Shown here in pieces: positions 36,412 through 45,735 of a stretch of DNA of 54,629 bases; the first letter of the stretch is position 1; each line of letters begins with the position of its first letter. A program made the translations under genes and the position numbers. Under the pieces are notes generated by a model. That model saw nothing but the letters and a program-made list of their open reading frames with translations, did not search any database and was not told the origin of the DNA. Source of the DNA: an uncultured Bacteroides sp. (lineage in GTDB: Bacteria; Bacteroidota; Bacteroidia; Bacteroidales; Bacteroidaceae); NCBI GenBank assembly GCA_948847595.1, contig CAQOGY010000021.1, forward strand, positions 1-54,629. The letters are read 5' to 3'.

Positions 36412-37770
36412 TTATGAATTTTGAATGGAAGGCGGTAGTTTCGTCTTGTGATGGAAACGCCACCATAACATCAGACCGGCACTGGTCAACCCAAAAGGAA
36501 ATGCCATCCAGACACCTATGATCCCCCACTCCAACACGAATCCGCAAAAATAGCCGACCGGAAGCGAAATAAGGAAATAAGCAATGAAGGCAATCAGCAT
36601 CATCAGTTTTACATCTGAGATTCCACGCAAGGCATTGGCAAAGGTTATCTGCAATCCATCTCCAAACTGATATACAAGGAACGGAAGGATAAGCGAAGTT
36701 ACCATAGCCGCCACTTCGGTACTATCGGTAAACCAACCTCCCAGATAATTGCGGCAGAGGAATACGATGGAAGAAAGCACAACACCCAACGCCATCATCA
36801 AATGAAAACCGGCATAAGCCGAACGACGTACATTGAGTATATCGCCCTGCCCGTTAAAGTTACTCACACGGACAGCCACAGCTGCTCCCATCCCGTAATA
36901 CATCATAAACGTAAACTGAGAAATAGCCAGCATGACCTGATGAGAAGCCAGCGCAATGGTACCCAGCCAGCCAATCATCACCGCACTCAGACTGAACGAA
37001 GCTGTCTCCATTCCCATCTGAAAAGCAATCGGCCAACCCAGCGAATTCAATCGTCCGAATATAGCCTTCGACCATCCCAGACGATAGAAGCCGAGTTTAA
37101 AACGAAGAAAACGCGGACTCCGCATAAAGACTATGATAAATACGACTACCATCATGATACGCGAGAACAGCGTACTGATACCTGCTCCCAGCAAGCCCAT
37201 TTCCGGCAAGCCCAGCTTTCCGTATATCAGGATATAATTGCCGATAATATTCAGCACATTTCCGCCGAGCAATATCCACATAGCGGTCTTAGTATCCGTA
37301 ATTCCATCCGTAAACTGCTTGAAGCCATTGAACAGCATCACAAAGACGAGCGAAGCCAGCAGAACCAGATAATAAGGTTTTATCAGGGGAATAAGTTCTT
37401 CCGGCTGTCCTAGATTTCCCACATTAAAATAAAGGACAGTCATACCGATGGTAAGCAAGAATGCCACCAACAAATTTGCCAGCAGGCTGTTACGCAACGC
37501 CTGCCCCGCCGAAGCATACTGATGAGTTCCATACAAACCTCCCACGATAGGAGTCAGCCCGTACGAGAAGCCTGTACTGAAAATAATCACCAGATTGAAT
37601 ACATTATTGACGAAGGAAGCAGCACCCAGTTCTATCGTACTATGATGACCGATCATCAACGTATCAGCAAACCCCAGCACAATAACTCCTATTTGCCCGA
37701 TTACAATGGGCAATCCGAGAGAAATCAGTGCTTTGTAATGCTCCTTATATATACTATAGATATTTCTCAT
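36412..37770 (-). CDS. MATE family efflux transporter
   Basis: 452 residues with about 12 membrane helices in two similar halves, the MatE fold. Signature segments include LGLPIVIGQIGVIVLGFADTLMIG and the mid-protein GWPIAFQMGMETASFSL. The GFADTLMIGHHSTIELGAASF segment near the N-terminus is typical. It exports drugs or cationic metabolites using sodium or protons; substrate unknown. It lies 84 nt downstream of the M16 peptidase gene and 19 nt upstream of the hybrid kinase on the same strand. Confidence 0.92.
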   Translation of the reverse strand: MRNIYSIYKEHYKALISLGLPIVIGQIGVIVLGFADTLMIGHHSTIELGAASFVNNVFNLVIIFSTGFSYGLTPIVGGLYGTHQYASAGQALRNSLLANLLVAFLLTIGMTVLYFNVGNLGQPEELIPLIKPYYLVLLASLVFVMLFNGFKQFTDGITDTKTAMWILLGGNVLNIIGNYILIYGKLGLPEMGLLGAGISTLFSRIMMVVVFIIVFMRSPRFLRFKLGFYRLGWSKAIFGRLNSLGWPIAFQMGMETASFSLSAVMIGWLGTIALASHQVMLAISQFTFMMYYGMGAAVAVRVSNFNGQGDILNVRRSAYAGFHLMMALGVVLSSIVFLCRNYLGGWFTDSTEVAAMVTSLILPFLVYQFGDGLQITFANALRGISDVKLMMLIAFIAYFLISLPVGYFCGFVLEWGIIGVWMAFPFGLTSAGLMLWWRFHHKTKLPPSIQNS

Positions 37771-37854
37771 TTATTTTTCCGTAGTTAATCGCATATTCCG
37801 GCAACTCCGCATCCTGCCGTTGCCTCCAATAAATATCCCGCCGGTAAGGAGAAG

Positions 37855-39093
37855 TCAGGATATTTGTTTCTTATAATAAAGTATCACTCCATTCTCCTTC
37901 CTGAAAGCAGACTGAGCTACCTTTTGCAATTGTCCGGCAGTAACAGCGCGATAACGCTCTACCTCCTTTTCCATATCTTCCGCCCTGCCCAACAGTTCAA
38001 ACCAAGCAAGATTGGTAGCGACATTCAAATAATTGATATTGCCGAATATCTGCGTCGATTCGAATTTATTCTTCACTTTTTCCAGTTCCTGTTCGTCAAC
38101 AGGTTCTTGCTGCAAACGTTCCAGTTCTTCACGTACGGCCGCTTCCGCCTGTTCCAGCGAAACACCTGCCGCGGGTTTGCCCGAGATATGGAACAATCCG
38201 GCATCCACACTACCGGAAATATAAGCGTCGATACTCGAAAACAGTTGTTTTTGCTGTACCAGGCGTTGATTCAGACGACTGGAACGTCCGTTGCTCAACA
38301 AATCCGACAATATATCAAAAGCGTAATAATCCGGATGATCATGACTGCACATATGATACGCCATGAATAGTGAATCAAGGGGTACGTTACGCTCTACTGT
38401 CAATCGTCGTTCTTCTGTCTGCTCCGGTTCCTGCGGCAGATTCCGTTGAGGAACCTCCCTGCGAGGGATGGGACCGAACCATTTTTCCGTCAATGCGACT
38501 GCTTCCTCAAAAGAGATATTTCCCGTTACGGCGAGCACTGCATTGTTCGGCGCATAAAAACGGAAGAAGAATGCTTTCACCTCTTCCAGCGTCGCATTGG
38601 CTATGTGCGACAAATCTTTTCCGATGGTAGGCCACTGATAAGTATGCGCCCGATATGCCAAAGGACGCAAAAGATGACCGACGTCTCCGTAAGGCTGGTT
38701 CAGGCAACGCTGCTTGAATTCTTCCATTACTACTCCACGCTGTACTTCCAGACTCCGTTCACTGAAATCAAGGCTCAGCATACGGTCGGATTCCAGCCAA
38801 AAGCCGGTCTCTACATTCTGCCGGGGTACAGTGAGGTAGTAATTGGTTATGTCATTATTGGTCCAGGCATTATTCTCGCCGCCTGCCAGTTGCAGCGGCA
38901 TATCATAATCGGGAATGTTCACCGAACCTCCGAACATCAGGTGTTCGAACAAATGAGCAAAGCCTGTATGCTCGGGATGTTCGTCGCGGGCTCCCACATT
39001 ATATAATACATTAAGAGCTACCATCTGCGTACTTTCGTCCTGCGAATGTACCAGACGTAACCCATTGTCCAAAATATGCCTGTTAATCTTCAT
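37855..39093 (-). CDS. M16 family zinc peptidase
   Basis: 412 residues. The inverted zinc motif HLFEH is at 47-51, with the distal glutamate expected in VVMEEFKQR (about 125). The length fits a single-chain, two-domain protein like mitochondrial processing peptidase beta. No signal peptide is visible, so it is probably cytoplasmic, although several Bacteroides M16 proteins are periplasmic. Substrate would be oligopeptides. It starts 5 nt after the cyclophilin stop codon and is likely co-transcribed with it. Confidence 0.9.
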   Translation of the reverse strand: MKINRHILDNGLRLVHSQDESTQMVALNVLYNVGARDEHPEHTGFAHLFEHLMFGGSVNIPDYDMPLQLAGGENNAWTNNDITNYYLTVPRQNVETGFWLESDRMLSLDFSERSLEVQRGVVMEEFKQRCLNQPYGDVGHLLRPLAYRAHTYQWPTIGKDLSHIANATLEEVKAFFFRFYAPNNAVLAVTGNISFEEAVALTEKWFGPIPRREVPQRNLPQEPEQTEERRLTVERNVPLDSLFMAYHMCSHDHPDYYAFDILSDLLSNGRSSRLNQRLVQQKQLFSSIDAYISGSVDAGLFHISGKPAAGVSLEQAEAAVREELERLQQEPVDEQELEKVKNKFESTQIFGNINYLNVATNLAWFELLGRAEDMEKEVERYRAVTAGQLQKVAQSAFRKENGVILYYKKQIS

Positions 39094-39098
39094 TCTAC

Positions 39099-39938
39099 TT
39101 AATCCAGTACTTCTACTTTTACAATCTTCACGTCCTCTTCGGGGCGGTCGCTACGGTCGGTTTTCACCTGCTGAATCTTATCCACGATGTCCATGCCTTC
39201 GATTACTTCACCGAAAACCGTATACTCACCGTCCAGATGAGGAGTACCTCCTACAGTCGTATAAGCTTCGATCTGTTCCGGCGTAAAGTGAAATTCCGGT
39301 TGCTTGGCAGCTTCCGCTTCCGCCTCTGCAAAAAGCTTCTCCTGCAATTCATACAAACCGTTTTCATCGTTTTCCTTCCGCATCTTATAGATTTCTTTCA
39401 TGTGCTTCTGAGCCAACGTATTGAAAATAACATTGATCTTATTCTCATTCATCTGGCTTTCCATGCCCAGCAATGTAGAGTCGTTGTACACCTTGCCTGT
39501 CACAATGTAGAACTGGCAACCGGATGATTCTTTCTTCGGATTTACATTGTCTCCCTGACGAGCAGCCGACAAAGCGCCTTTTTTGTGAAAATACTTCGGA
39601 TAAACAAATTCGGCCGGAAGGGTGTAACCCACATCTCCTGCACCCAGCATCTTTCCTTTCGGTGCATTCTTTGAATCCGGGTCACCTGCCTGAATCATAA
39701 AGTCTTTGATAACACGGTGGAACAGCGTTCCTTCATAAACGCCGTCTTCTGCCAGCTTAATGAAATTATCACGATGTTTCGGCGTCTCATTATACAACTT
39801 AACCTTGATGTCTCCCAAGGTTGTTTCAATCTTTACCAACGTTTCGTTGTCCATATTTCCTCCTTTTTTTGTTCCGGTTTTGCAGGCCGTAAGTCCGCAA
39901 AACGATATGGTTAATAGTAAGTATGCAATCTTTTTCAT
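39099..39938 (-). CDS. Cyclophilin-type peptidylprolyl isomerase, lipoprotein
   Basis: 279 residues. A lipoprotein signal peptide has the lipobox LTAC, with C19 lipidated. The cyclophilin fold shows LFHRVIKDFMIQAGDP, the LSAARQGDNVNPKKESSGCQFYI core and the final EYTVFGEVIEGMDIVDKI. A helical insertion of about 60 residues rich in Glu/Ala/Lys (about 165-225) splits the fold; similar insertions occur in other Bacteroides members. It would assist folding of exported proteins. It is the first gene of the run to M16, MATE and the hybrid kinase. Confidence 0.9.
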   Translation of the reverse strand: MKKIAYLLLTISFCGLTACKTGTKKGGNMDNETLVKIETTLGDIKVKLYNETPKHRDNFIKLAEDGVYEGTLFHRVIKDFMIQAGDPDSKNAPKGKMLGAGDVGYTLPAEFVYPKYFHKKGALSAARQGDNVNPKKESSGCQFYIVTGKVYNDSTLLGMESQMNENKINVIFNTLAQKHMKEIYKMRKENDENGLYELQEKLFAEAEAEAAKQPEFHFTPEQIEAYTTVGGTPHLDGEYTVFGEVIEGMDIVDKIQQVKTDRSDRPEEDVKIVKVEVLD

Positions 39939-39963
39939 AACACTTTTATTTAATTTAAGTTTG

Positions 39964-39971
39964 CAAATATA
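39964..39971 (-). promoter_or_regulatory. Promoter -7 element of the cyclophilin/M16 unit
   Basis: Minus strand reads TATATTTG, matching TAnnTTTG, with a leader of about 20 nt. It is back to back with the promoter of the sigma-54 activator gene (39993-40000), so the two -33 regions overlap. Confidence 0.6.
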
Positions 39972-39992
39972 CTACTTTCGCCCAAATCCTCT

Positions 39993-40000
39993 TACCTTTG
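39993..40000 (+). promoter_or_regulatory. Promoter -7 element of the sigma-54 activator gene
   Basis: TACCTTTG, matching TAnnTTTG, with a predicted start near 40007. The leader before ATG 40027 is about 20 nt, which excludes upstream start codons in the same frame. Confidence 0.6.
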
Positions 40001-40026
40001 TAGCATTAAAAGAGGCAAAAGAGAGT

Positions 40027-41400
40027 ATGATGAAATCCATATTGATAATAGAAGACGATATCACTTTCGGAATGATGCTGAAAACCTGGCTAAGTAAAAA
40101 AGGGTTTGAGGTGTCGTCAGTCAGTAACATTGCCCGTGCCCAGAAGCACATTGAAGGACAAGGGGCAGACTTAATCCTGTCCGATTTACGCTTACCGGAT
40201 CACGACGGAATCGATCTTCTGAAATGGATGAACGAAAAAGGAATCGATATTCCTTTGATCATCATGACCGGTTATGCCGATATCCAATCGGCAGTACAAG
40301 CGATGAAACTGGGAGCACGCGACTATGTTGCCAAACCGGTGAATCCGGAGGAACTACTCAAAAAGATGTCAGAAGCTTTGCAAGCGAAAGAAGCGCCGAC
40401 TACGCATACCGCAGCCAAAACTTCTGCAAAGAAAGGTTCTTCCATTTCGTCCGGAAACGCCACCGAAACCCATCATGCTTATCTGGAAGGAGAAAGTGAT
40501 GCCGCCAAGCAACTCTATAATTATGTAGGTCTGGTAGCTCCCACCAATATGTCCGTACTGATCAACGGTTCCAGCGGAACGGGAAAAGAGTATGTGGCGC
40601 ACCGCATCCATCAACTGAGCAAACGGAATGACAAGCCGTTTATCGCGGTAGACTGCGGTTCGATCCCCAAAGAATTAGCTGCATCCGAGTTTTTCGGCCA
40701 TGTGAAAGGCTCTTTTACAGGAGCACTGACGGACAAGACCGGAGCGTTCGTTGCCGCCAATGGAGGCACTATCTTCCTGGATGAAATAGGTAATCTCAGT
40801 TACGAGGTACAGATACAGCTTCTTCGTGCCTTGCAAGAGAGAAAGATTCGTCCGGTCGGTTCCACGCAAGAAGTTTCGGTTGATATCCGTCTGGTATCCG
40901 CCACCAACGAGAATCTGGAACAGGCTATCGAGAAAGGGACTTTCCGTGAAGACCTTTTCCATCGTATCAATGAATTTACCCTGCGGATGCCCGACCTGAA
41001 AGAACGGAAAGAGGATATCCTGTTGTTTGCTAACTTCTTCCTCGATCAGGCAAACAAGGAACTGGACAAGCATCTGATCGGTTTTGACTCGAAAGCCTCA
41101 CAAGCCTTACTCAATTATCACTGGCCGGGCAACTTACGCCAAATGAAGAATATCGTAAAAAGAGCGACCTTACTGGCACAAGGCAGTTTCATCACTCTTC
41201 TTGAGTTAGGAACCGAATTACTGGAAACAAGTACCGTTTGTTCCGCAAGCATGGCGCTACGCAACGAAGAAACAGAGAAAGAACACATTCTGGAGGCATT
41301 GCGCCAAACCGGAAATAACAAGAGCAAAGCGGCACAATTACTGAATATCGACCGAAAGACATTATATAATAAGTTGAAACTATATAATATCGACTTGTAG
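40027..41400 (+). CDS. NtrC-type sigma-54 response regulator
   Basis: 457 residues from the first of two adjacent ATGs. The receiver domain (1-115) has phospho-acceptor D53, TGYAD and K103. A linker rich in Thr/Ser/Ala follows. The AAA+ domain has Walker A GSSGTGKE (181-188), the GSFTGA loop (228-233) that contacts sigma-54, and Walker B TIFLDE (248-253). A Fis-type helix-turn-helix lies at the C-terminus (NNKSKAAQLLNIDRKTLYNKLKLY). All parts needed to activate RpoN promoters are present. The partner kinase is not adjacent on the same strand. Its 3' end faces the HTCS gene with 4 nt between stop codons. Confidence 0.93.
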   Translation: MMKSILIIEDDITFGMMLKTWLSKKGFEVSSVSNIARAQKHIEGQGADLILSDLRLPDHDGIDLLKWMNEKGIDIPLIIMTGYADIQSAVQAMKLGARDYVAKPVNPEELLKKMSEALQAKEAPTTHTAAKTSAKKGSSISSGNATETHHAYLEGESDAAKQLYNYVGLVAPTNMSVLINGSSGTGKEYVAHRIHQLSKRNDKPFIAVDCGSIPKELAASEFFGHVKGSFTGALTDKTGAFVAANGGTIFLDEIGNLSYEVQIQLLRALQERKIRPVGSTQEVSVDIRLVSATNENLEQAIEKGTFREDLFHRINEFTLRMPDLKERKEDILLFANFFLDQANKELDKHLIGFDSKASQALLNYHWPGNLRQMKNIVKRATLLAQGSFITLLELGTELLETSTVCSASMALRNEETEKEHILEALRQTGNNKSKAAQLLNIDRKTLYNKLKLYNIDL

Positions 41401-41404
41401 GTTA

Positions 41405-44400
41405 TCAATCAGTACTACCCATATATTTAGAAGGAGATACGCCGAACTGCTCCATGAAGTGCTTGCGCAAAGTACGGGTATCGGAATAACCAACCATTTC
41501 CGAAATTTCCTGAATAGAATAGCGATTCTCCAGAATCAATGTCGCCGCCTTGCTTATACGTATACTGCGAATCATATCTATAACAGACAAATCACTGCGC
41601 TGTTTCACCTTCCGGTACAAGGTAGGCTGACTCATATTCAGTTGCTCCGCCAACATTTTTACATTAAAGTCCGCATTGGAAAGGTTAGCTTCTATGATAT
41701 GAATAAGTTGTTGCAAGAAGGCATCTTCTTTCTCCCCCTCTTCCGATTCCTGTTTCAGCATCAGGGCTTTCGTATAAATCCGCTTCAATCGCTCACGCTG
41801 CAAAATCAGGTTATCCACTTTGGTCTTTAATATCTCCGGATTAAAGGGTTTCATCATATAATCATCCGCTCCGCTATTACAGCCTTGCAGGATGTCAGCA
41901 TCTTCTGCTCTGGCAGTCAGTATCAAGATAGGAATATGCGCGGTTTCCTGCTGCATACGAATTTCCCTGCAACAAGTAAAGCCGTCCTTTACGGGCATCA
42001 TTACATCCGAGATAATAAGATCGGGCAACTGTTCTTTGGCTATCCGCACCCCTTCCTCACCATTGCAAGCTTCACTGACGGCATATCTGGAAATGAATAA
42101 GCTCCGGATATATTCGCGGACATCTTCATTATCTTCGATGATCAGCAGACTCTTTTTAGCCGCTGTTTCCTGTATTTTGTTTTCCGGTATTGGAAGAAAC
42201 GGTTCCGGTTTCAGCTCTTCATTTTGCTTTGTTTTTCCCTGATGGCTGTCAATAAGTTCATAAGAATCTTTTGCAAAATGCTCTTTGCCTTCGGGAATAT
42301 AAAGGGCAAAGATACTTCCTTCGTCCGGCACACTCTTCAGCGTTACCAATCCATGATGCAAGTCCATCGTGTTCTTCACAATATGCAATCCTATTCCTGC
42401 CTTCGTTGACATCTCAGGTACATTATCTCCCGTTACGAACGATTCAAAAGCATGTTTCTGCAACCATTCCGGAATCCCTGCACCTGTATCCGAAACGGTG
42501 ATCCGGCAATAACCCTGCCCACTTTTCATCAGATGAGAGACAGAAAGCAGGACACGCCCTCCCGAAGGGGTATACTTAAACGCATTTGAAAGAAGGTTTT
42601 GCACGGCCGAAGCGATCTTTCCCTCATCTACCCAATACAGGAACTTCCCTTCGGGCAAATCAACATCAAATTGCAAACCTTTGATTTCAGCCATCTGCCG
42701 GAACGGTTCCGACACATTGCAGACCAACTGTACCAAATCAGTCTCGGATAACTGGAGTCTGACCATCCCGGCCTCTATCTTTTGTACATAAAGCAACTGA
42801 TCGACCAAGGTGTGCAGTGAGGCTGCATTCTTATACATGACCTGCAATTTCTTATAAAAGTCATCCAATGGATTGCACTGTTTCATCAATTCCTGTAACG
42901 GGGCAAGGATTAAAGTCAGCGGAGTACGCAGTTCGTGGGCAACGCCCGTAAAGAAGTTCTCGCGTTCCACACGTATCTGACGTTCTTTCTCACGCTCCAT
43001 ACTGACCGTCAACAGTTCATGTTTCATCTGCATTTCGTGTTCCATCCGTTTCTGCCGTAGTCTGATCAACCGTACTCCATAAGCCACTCCTCCCAGCAAT
43101 AACAGGGAAACGAAAAGCCGGAAAGCAAAAGTCTGACTCCAATGAGAAAGAATTACGATATTCAGAGAAGTCACCGCCCCTGTCTGACCATTCGGATGTA
43201 TATTCTTCACTTCAAATACATACTCACCGGCTGGGAGATTGGTATACGAGGCTTTCTCTCCCTCATCAGAAATCAGCCAATTCCCCTGATAAGGCAAAAG
43301 CCGGTAATTATATTTTTGTTGTTCGTCCGAGTAGGACAGGTTGTTGAAAGTCAAGGAGAAATCTTTGTTATCATTATCCAGTACAATGCGATCCGTAAAA
43401 GAGATGACCCGATTGAGGATGATCTGATTATTAATCTTTTCTCCAGTCCCGACAGGATGGTTATCCACTTCCAAACCGGTTATTAACACCCGTCCGTTGG
43501 TCGGATAGGCATTTATATCCTCCGGATTGAAATAAGTCAGACTCTGATTATTTCCGAAAAACAAAGTCTTGTCACTGAATAAGGCAGAACGGTTACTACC
43601 TGCTATGTAGTAATTGTAAAAGAGATGCTGACGACGACCATACCGCGATATGCCGGAGTTGCTTCCCAGCCAGATATGCCCTTCGCTGTCTTCCGCTATG
43701 CAGCCGATAAAATTACTGCACAGTCCGTCATTCGTGGTATAACGGGCACTGATCGTGTTCTGTCGTGGAGACAGGATGGCAAAGCCATCCGTATAACCTA
43801 TATATAAATTCCCATCCGAAGATGCCAGCAACGAACGTACCGAACGATATTCCATGTTCATCTTCTGCTCATATCCATTTTCTACGGAGATACCTCCGGA
43901 AGCAGATTCAACTACTCTGCAAACTCCCATATTACTGGTCCCCAGCCATATCGTTCCATCTTTTGTCTGAGCAATCGCACGAATGAAAGGTTGTCTTTTC
44001 TCATTTAAATAGTGTGCTGCTGATAATTTAACGCATATACCTGTCTGACGGTTATACAATAAAAGCCCGTCTTCCGTACCTACATAGAGCCTGTTCTTAT
44101 CGTCCATATACAAAGCCCATACCGAAGCCCTGTTGGCAACACCGTCTACCAACAGCGAATGAATCACAAAACGACCGGTCCGGACATGATAAACAGTCAA
44201 CGTACCGTTTATATTTCCAAACCACAGATTGCCGTCTACATCTTTCAAGGCACACAACATCGTTTCTTCCGATTTCCCGCTACCTGTATCGACTTTAGAG
44301 AAACTAAGTTTTTTCCCTTTTGCGTACGGTATGTCACTTCGCATGATTCCTTTGTGATAGGTCGCCAACCATAACCGATGACTATCATCCATGAGGATAT

Positions 44401-45502
44401 CACATATTTCGTTATGCCTGTCCTGATAGTAACGGTCATAAAACTGTGACCTCAAATCAGAATACATCACTCCTCCACCGTTAGTACCAATCCAAAGAAG
44501 GCCATTAGGATCGTAACAGGCAGAAATCATACGTGTTTCGAGGTTTCGGTAAATCTGTGTATGTGTATTGTTATATATCTCCGACGTCAGTTCTTCCGGC
44601 TGCTTTTCATCCGGCATCAACAGTGTATAGCCACCCCATGTCACTGCCAGATAGCGGTTATTGCCGATAAATATAGTCTGATAAACATCTGTATGAGAAA
44701 GGAGATTCTCTTTTCCTGTCCCGCCGTACGAAATCCGGTCCATATGCCCCGACTTCGTGTGATAACGGACAATGCCTTTGCCGATGGTAGAAACCCAGAC
44801 AACTCCGTCTCTGTTCAAGATGGAAGTGACTTGTAATGGTTTTCCGTCTGTCAGCGGTATCTTCTGATACGCCTCCGGAGTATCCGGATGAAACAAGATC
44901 AGATTACCCCGGTTAGTTGTCAGCCATATTCCGTTCCCGGCTTTTTCATGATAGCACAGAGAAGAAAAGACTTCTCCTTTTTCTTCCAATAACTGAAAGG
45001 TCTTTTGTATGCGTACCCGAACAGCCGTTTTTTCTTCTTCCTTGCCTTGCCGTGTCTCCCATTGACAGAGTATCAGTCTGTTTCCCGATATTCCCCAAAA
45101 AGAAGAATTGTCGGCGGGCAGGACATTAAATACACCTATGGCAGTATCTGATTCAGTATGTATCGGAAAAAAAGTTTCCTGCTTCCGGTTGAAATAATAG
45201 AGGTATCCATCGGATACAATTCCTAAAAAGTCATCTGACAATCGCACAATGGCAGCAATCGAAACATATGTATTCGCAGGCTTGAAGTTCTGAATTGTTT
45301 TGCCGTCATAACGGCTTAATCCGTTATCCGTCCCAAACCACATAAATCCGTCTTCATCCTTATAGATGCAAGGAATCGTGTTATCCGCCAATCCGTCCCT
45401 CATTGTCAGCAACCGAATATCTTTATCTAAAAAAGCATAGACAGGATGCAGCGGGCAACAACTCAGAATCAGGATAATCAGGATTAGATTTAAGTGCTTC
45501 AT
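41405..45502 (-). CDS. Hybrid two-component system regulator (HTCS)
   Basis: 1365 residues from ATG 45502. A signal peptide (MKHLNLILIILILS...) is followed by about 750 residues of beta-propeller sensor made of repeats like GFMWFGTDNGLSRYD, then the Y_Y_Y domain, a membrane helix (about 793-813), HisKA (H856 in VAHELRTPLT), the ATPase domain (NLLSNAFKY, SDTGAGI, GIGLHIVKN), a receiver (about 1116-1230, D1166) and an AraC-type HTH at 1266-1360. This is the one-piece glycan sensor of Bacteroides: it binds an oligosaccharide outside and switches on nearby enzyme genes. It is divergent from the sulfatase/fucosidase cassette, its likely target. The long start upstream would interrupt the signal peptide. 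Confidence 0.94.
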   Translation of the reverse strand: MKHLNLILIILILSCCPLHPVYAFLDKDIRLLTMRDGLADNTIPCIYKDEDGFMWFGTDNGLSRYDGKTIQNFKPANTYVSIAAIVRLSDDFLGIVSDGYLYYFNRKQETFFPIHTESDTAIGVFNVLPADNSSFWGISGNRLILCQWETRQGKEEEKTAVRVRIQKTFQLLEEKGEVFSSLCYHEKAGNGIWLTTNRGNLILFHPDTPEAYQKIPLTDGKPLQVTSILNRDGVVWVSTIGKGIVRYHTKSGHMDRISYGGTGKENLLSHTDVYQTIFIGNNRYLAVTWGGYTLLMPDEKQPEELTSEIYNNTHTQIYRNLETRMISACYDPNGLLWIGTNGGGVMYSDLRSQFYDRYYQDRHNEICDILMDDSHRLWLATYHKGIMRSDIPYAKGKKLSFSKVDTGSGKSEETMLCALKDVDGNLWFGNINGTLTVYHVRTGRFVIHSLLVDGVANRASVWALYMDDKNRLYVGTEDGLLLYNRQTGICVKLSAAHYLNEKRQPFIRAIAQTKDGTIWLGTSNMGVCRVVESASGGISVENGYEQKMNMEYRSVRSLLASSDGNLYIGYTDGFAILSPRQNTISARYTTNDGLCSNFIGCIAEDSEGHIWLGSNSGISRYGRRQHLFYNYYIAGSNRSALFSDKTLFFGNNQSLTYFNPEDINAYPTNGRVLITGLEVDNHPVGTGEKINNQIILNRVISFTDRIVLDNDNKDFSLTFNNLSYSDEQQKYNYRLLPYQGNWLISDEGEKASYTNLPAGEYVFEVKNIHPNGQTGAVTSLNIVILSHWSQTFAFRLFVSLLLLGGVAYGVRLIRLRQKRMEHEMQMKHELLTVSMEREKERQIRVERENFFTGVAHELRTPLTLILAPLQELMKQCNPLDDFYKKLQVMYKNAASLHTLVDQLLYVQKIEAGMVRLQLSETDLVQLVCNVSEPFRQMAEIKGLQFDVDLPEGKFLYWVDEGKIASAVQNLLSNAFKYTPSGGRVLLSVSHLMKSGQGYCRITVSDTGAGIPEWLQKHAFESFVTGDNVPEMSTKAGIGLHIVKNTMDLHHGLVTLKSVPDEGSIFALYIPEGKEHFAKDSYELIDSHQGKTKQNEELKPEPFLPIPENKIQETAAKKSLLIIEDNEDVREYIRSLFISRYAVSEACNGEEGVRIAKEQLPDLIISDVMMPVKDGFTCCREIRMQQETAHIPILILTARAEDADILQGCNSGADDYMMKPFNPEILKTKVDNLILQRERLKRIYTKALMLKQESEEGEKEDAFLQQLIHIIEANLSNADFNVKMLAEQLNMSQPTLYRKVKQRSDLSVIDMIRSIRISKAATLILENRYSIQEISEMVGYSDTRTLRKHFMEQFGVSPSKYMGSTD

Positions 45503-45735
45503 TCTATTAGACAATTTAGGGCAAATAAACGAAATTAAGTCAGAACATACAAAAAAACGCATAAAGAAATGGACTTATGAATTAAACATGTATGTTGAAT
45601 GAAAGAAACAGGCATATTCGGAACCACATTGTTTGCGTACATTTGCAGCCATATAACAACCTGATGTACACCTTTTAAATAATATACAATGACCTTAGTT
45701 TATCTTAACCAGTCAGACACAAAGGAGATATTTTT
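45503..45735. other. Divergent control region between HTCS and the enzyme cassette
   Basis: 233 nt holding the cassette promoter (45638-45645) and presumably the HTCS binding site. On the HTCS side a near-consensus -7 (TTTATTTG) is seen on the minus strand around 45525. No clear direct repeats typical of AraC-type binding were picked out by eye. Confidence 0.4.
45638..45645 (+). promoter_or_regulatory. Promoter -7 element of the sulfatase/glycosidase cassette
   Basis: TACATTTG, matching TAnnTTTG. The leader to ATG 45736 is about 85 nt. The first gene also has a good Shine-Dalgarno (AAAGGAG, 45721-45727, 8 nt before the ATG), unusual among the genes of this window. Confidence 0.5.

Noticed and set aside
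39760..40026. Long N-terminal extension of the sigma-54 activator
   Set aside because: It is antisense to the cyclophilin gene and lies upstream of the promoter at 39993-40000.
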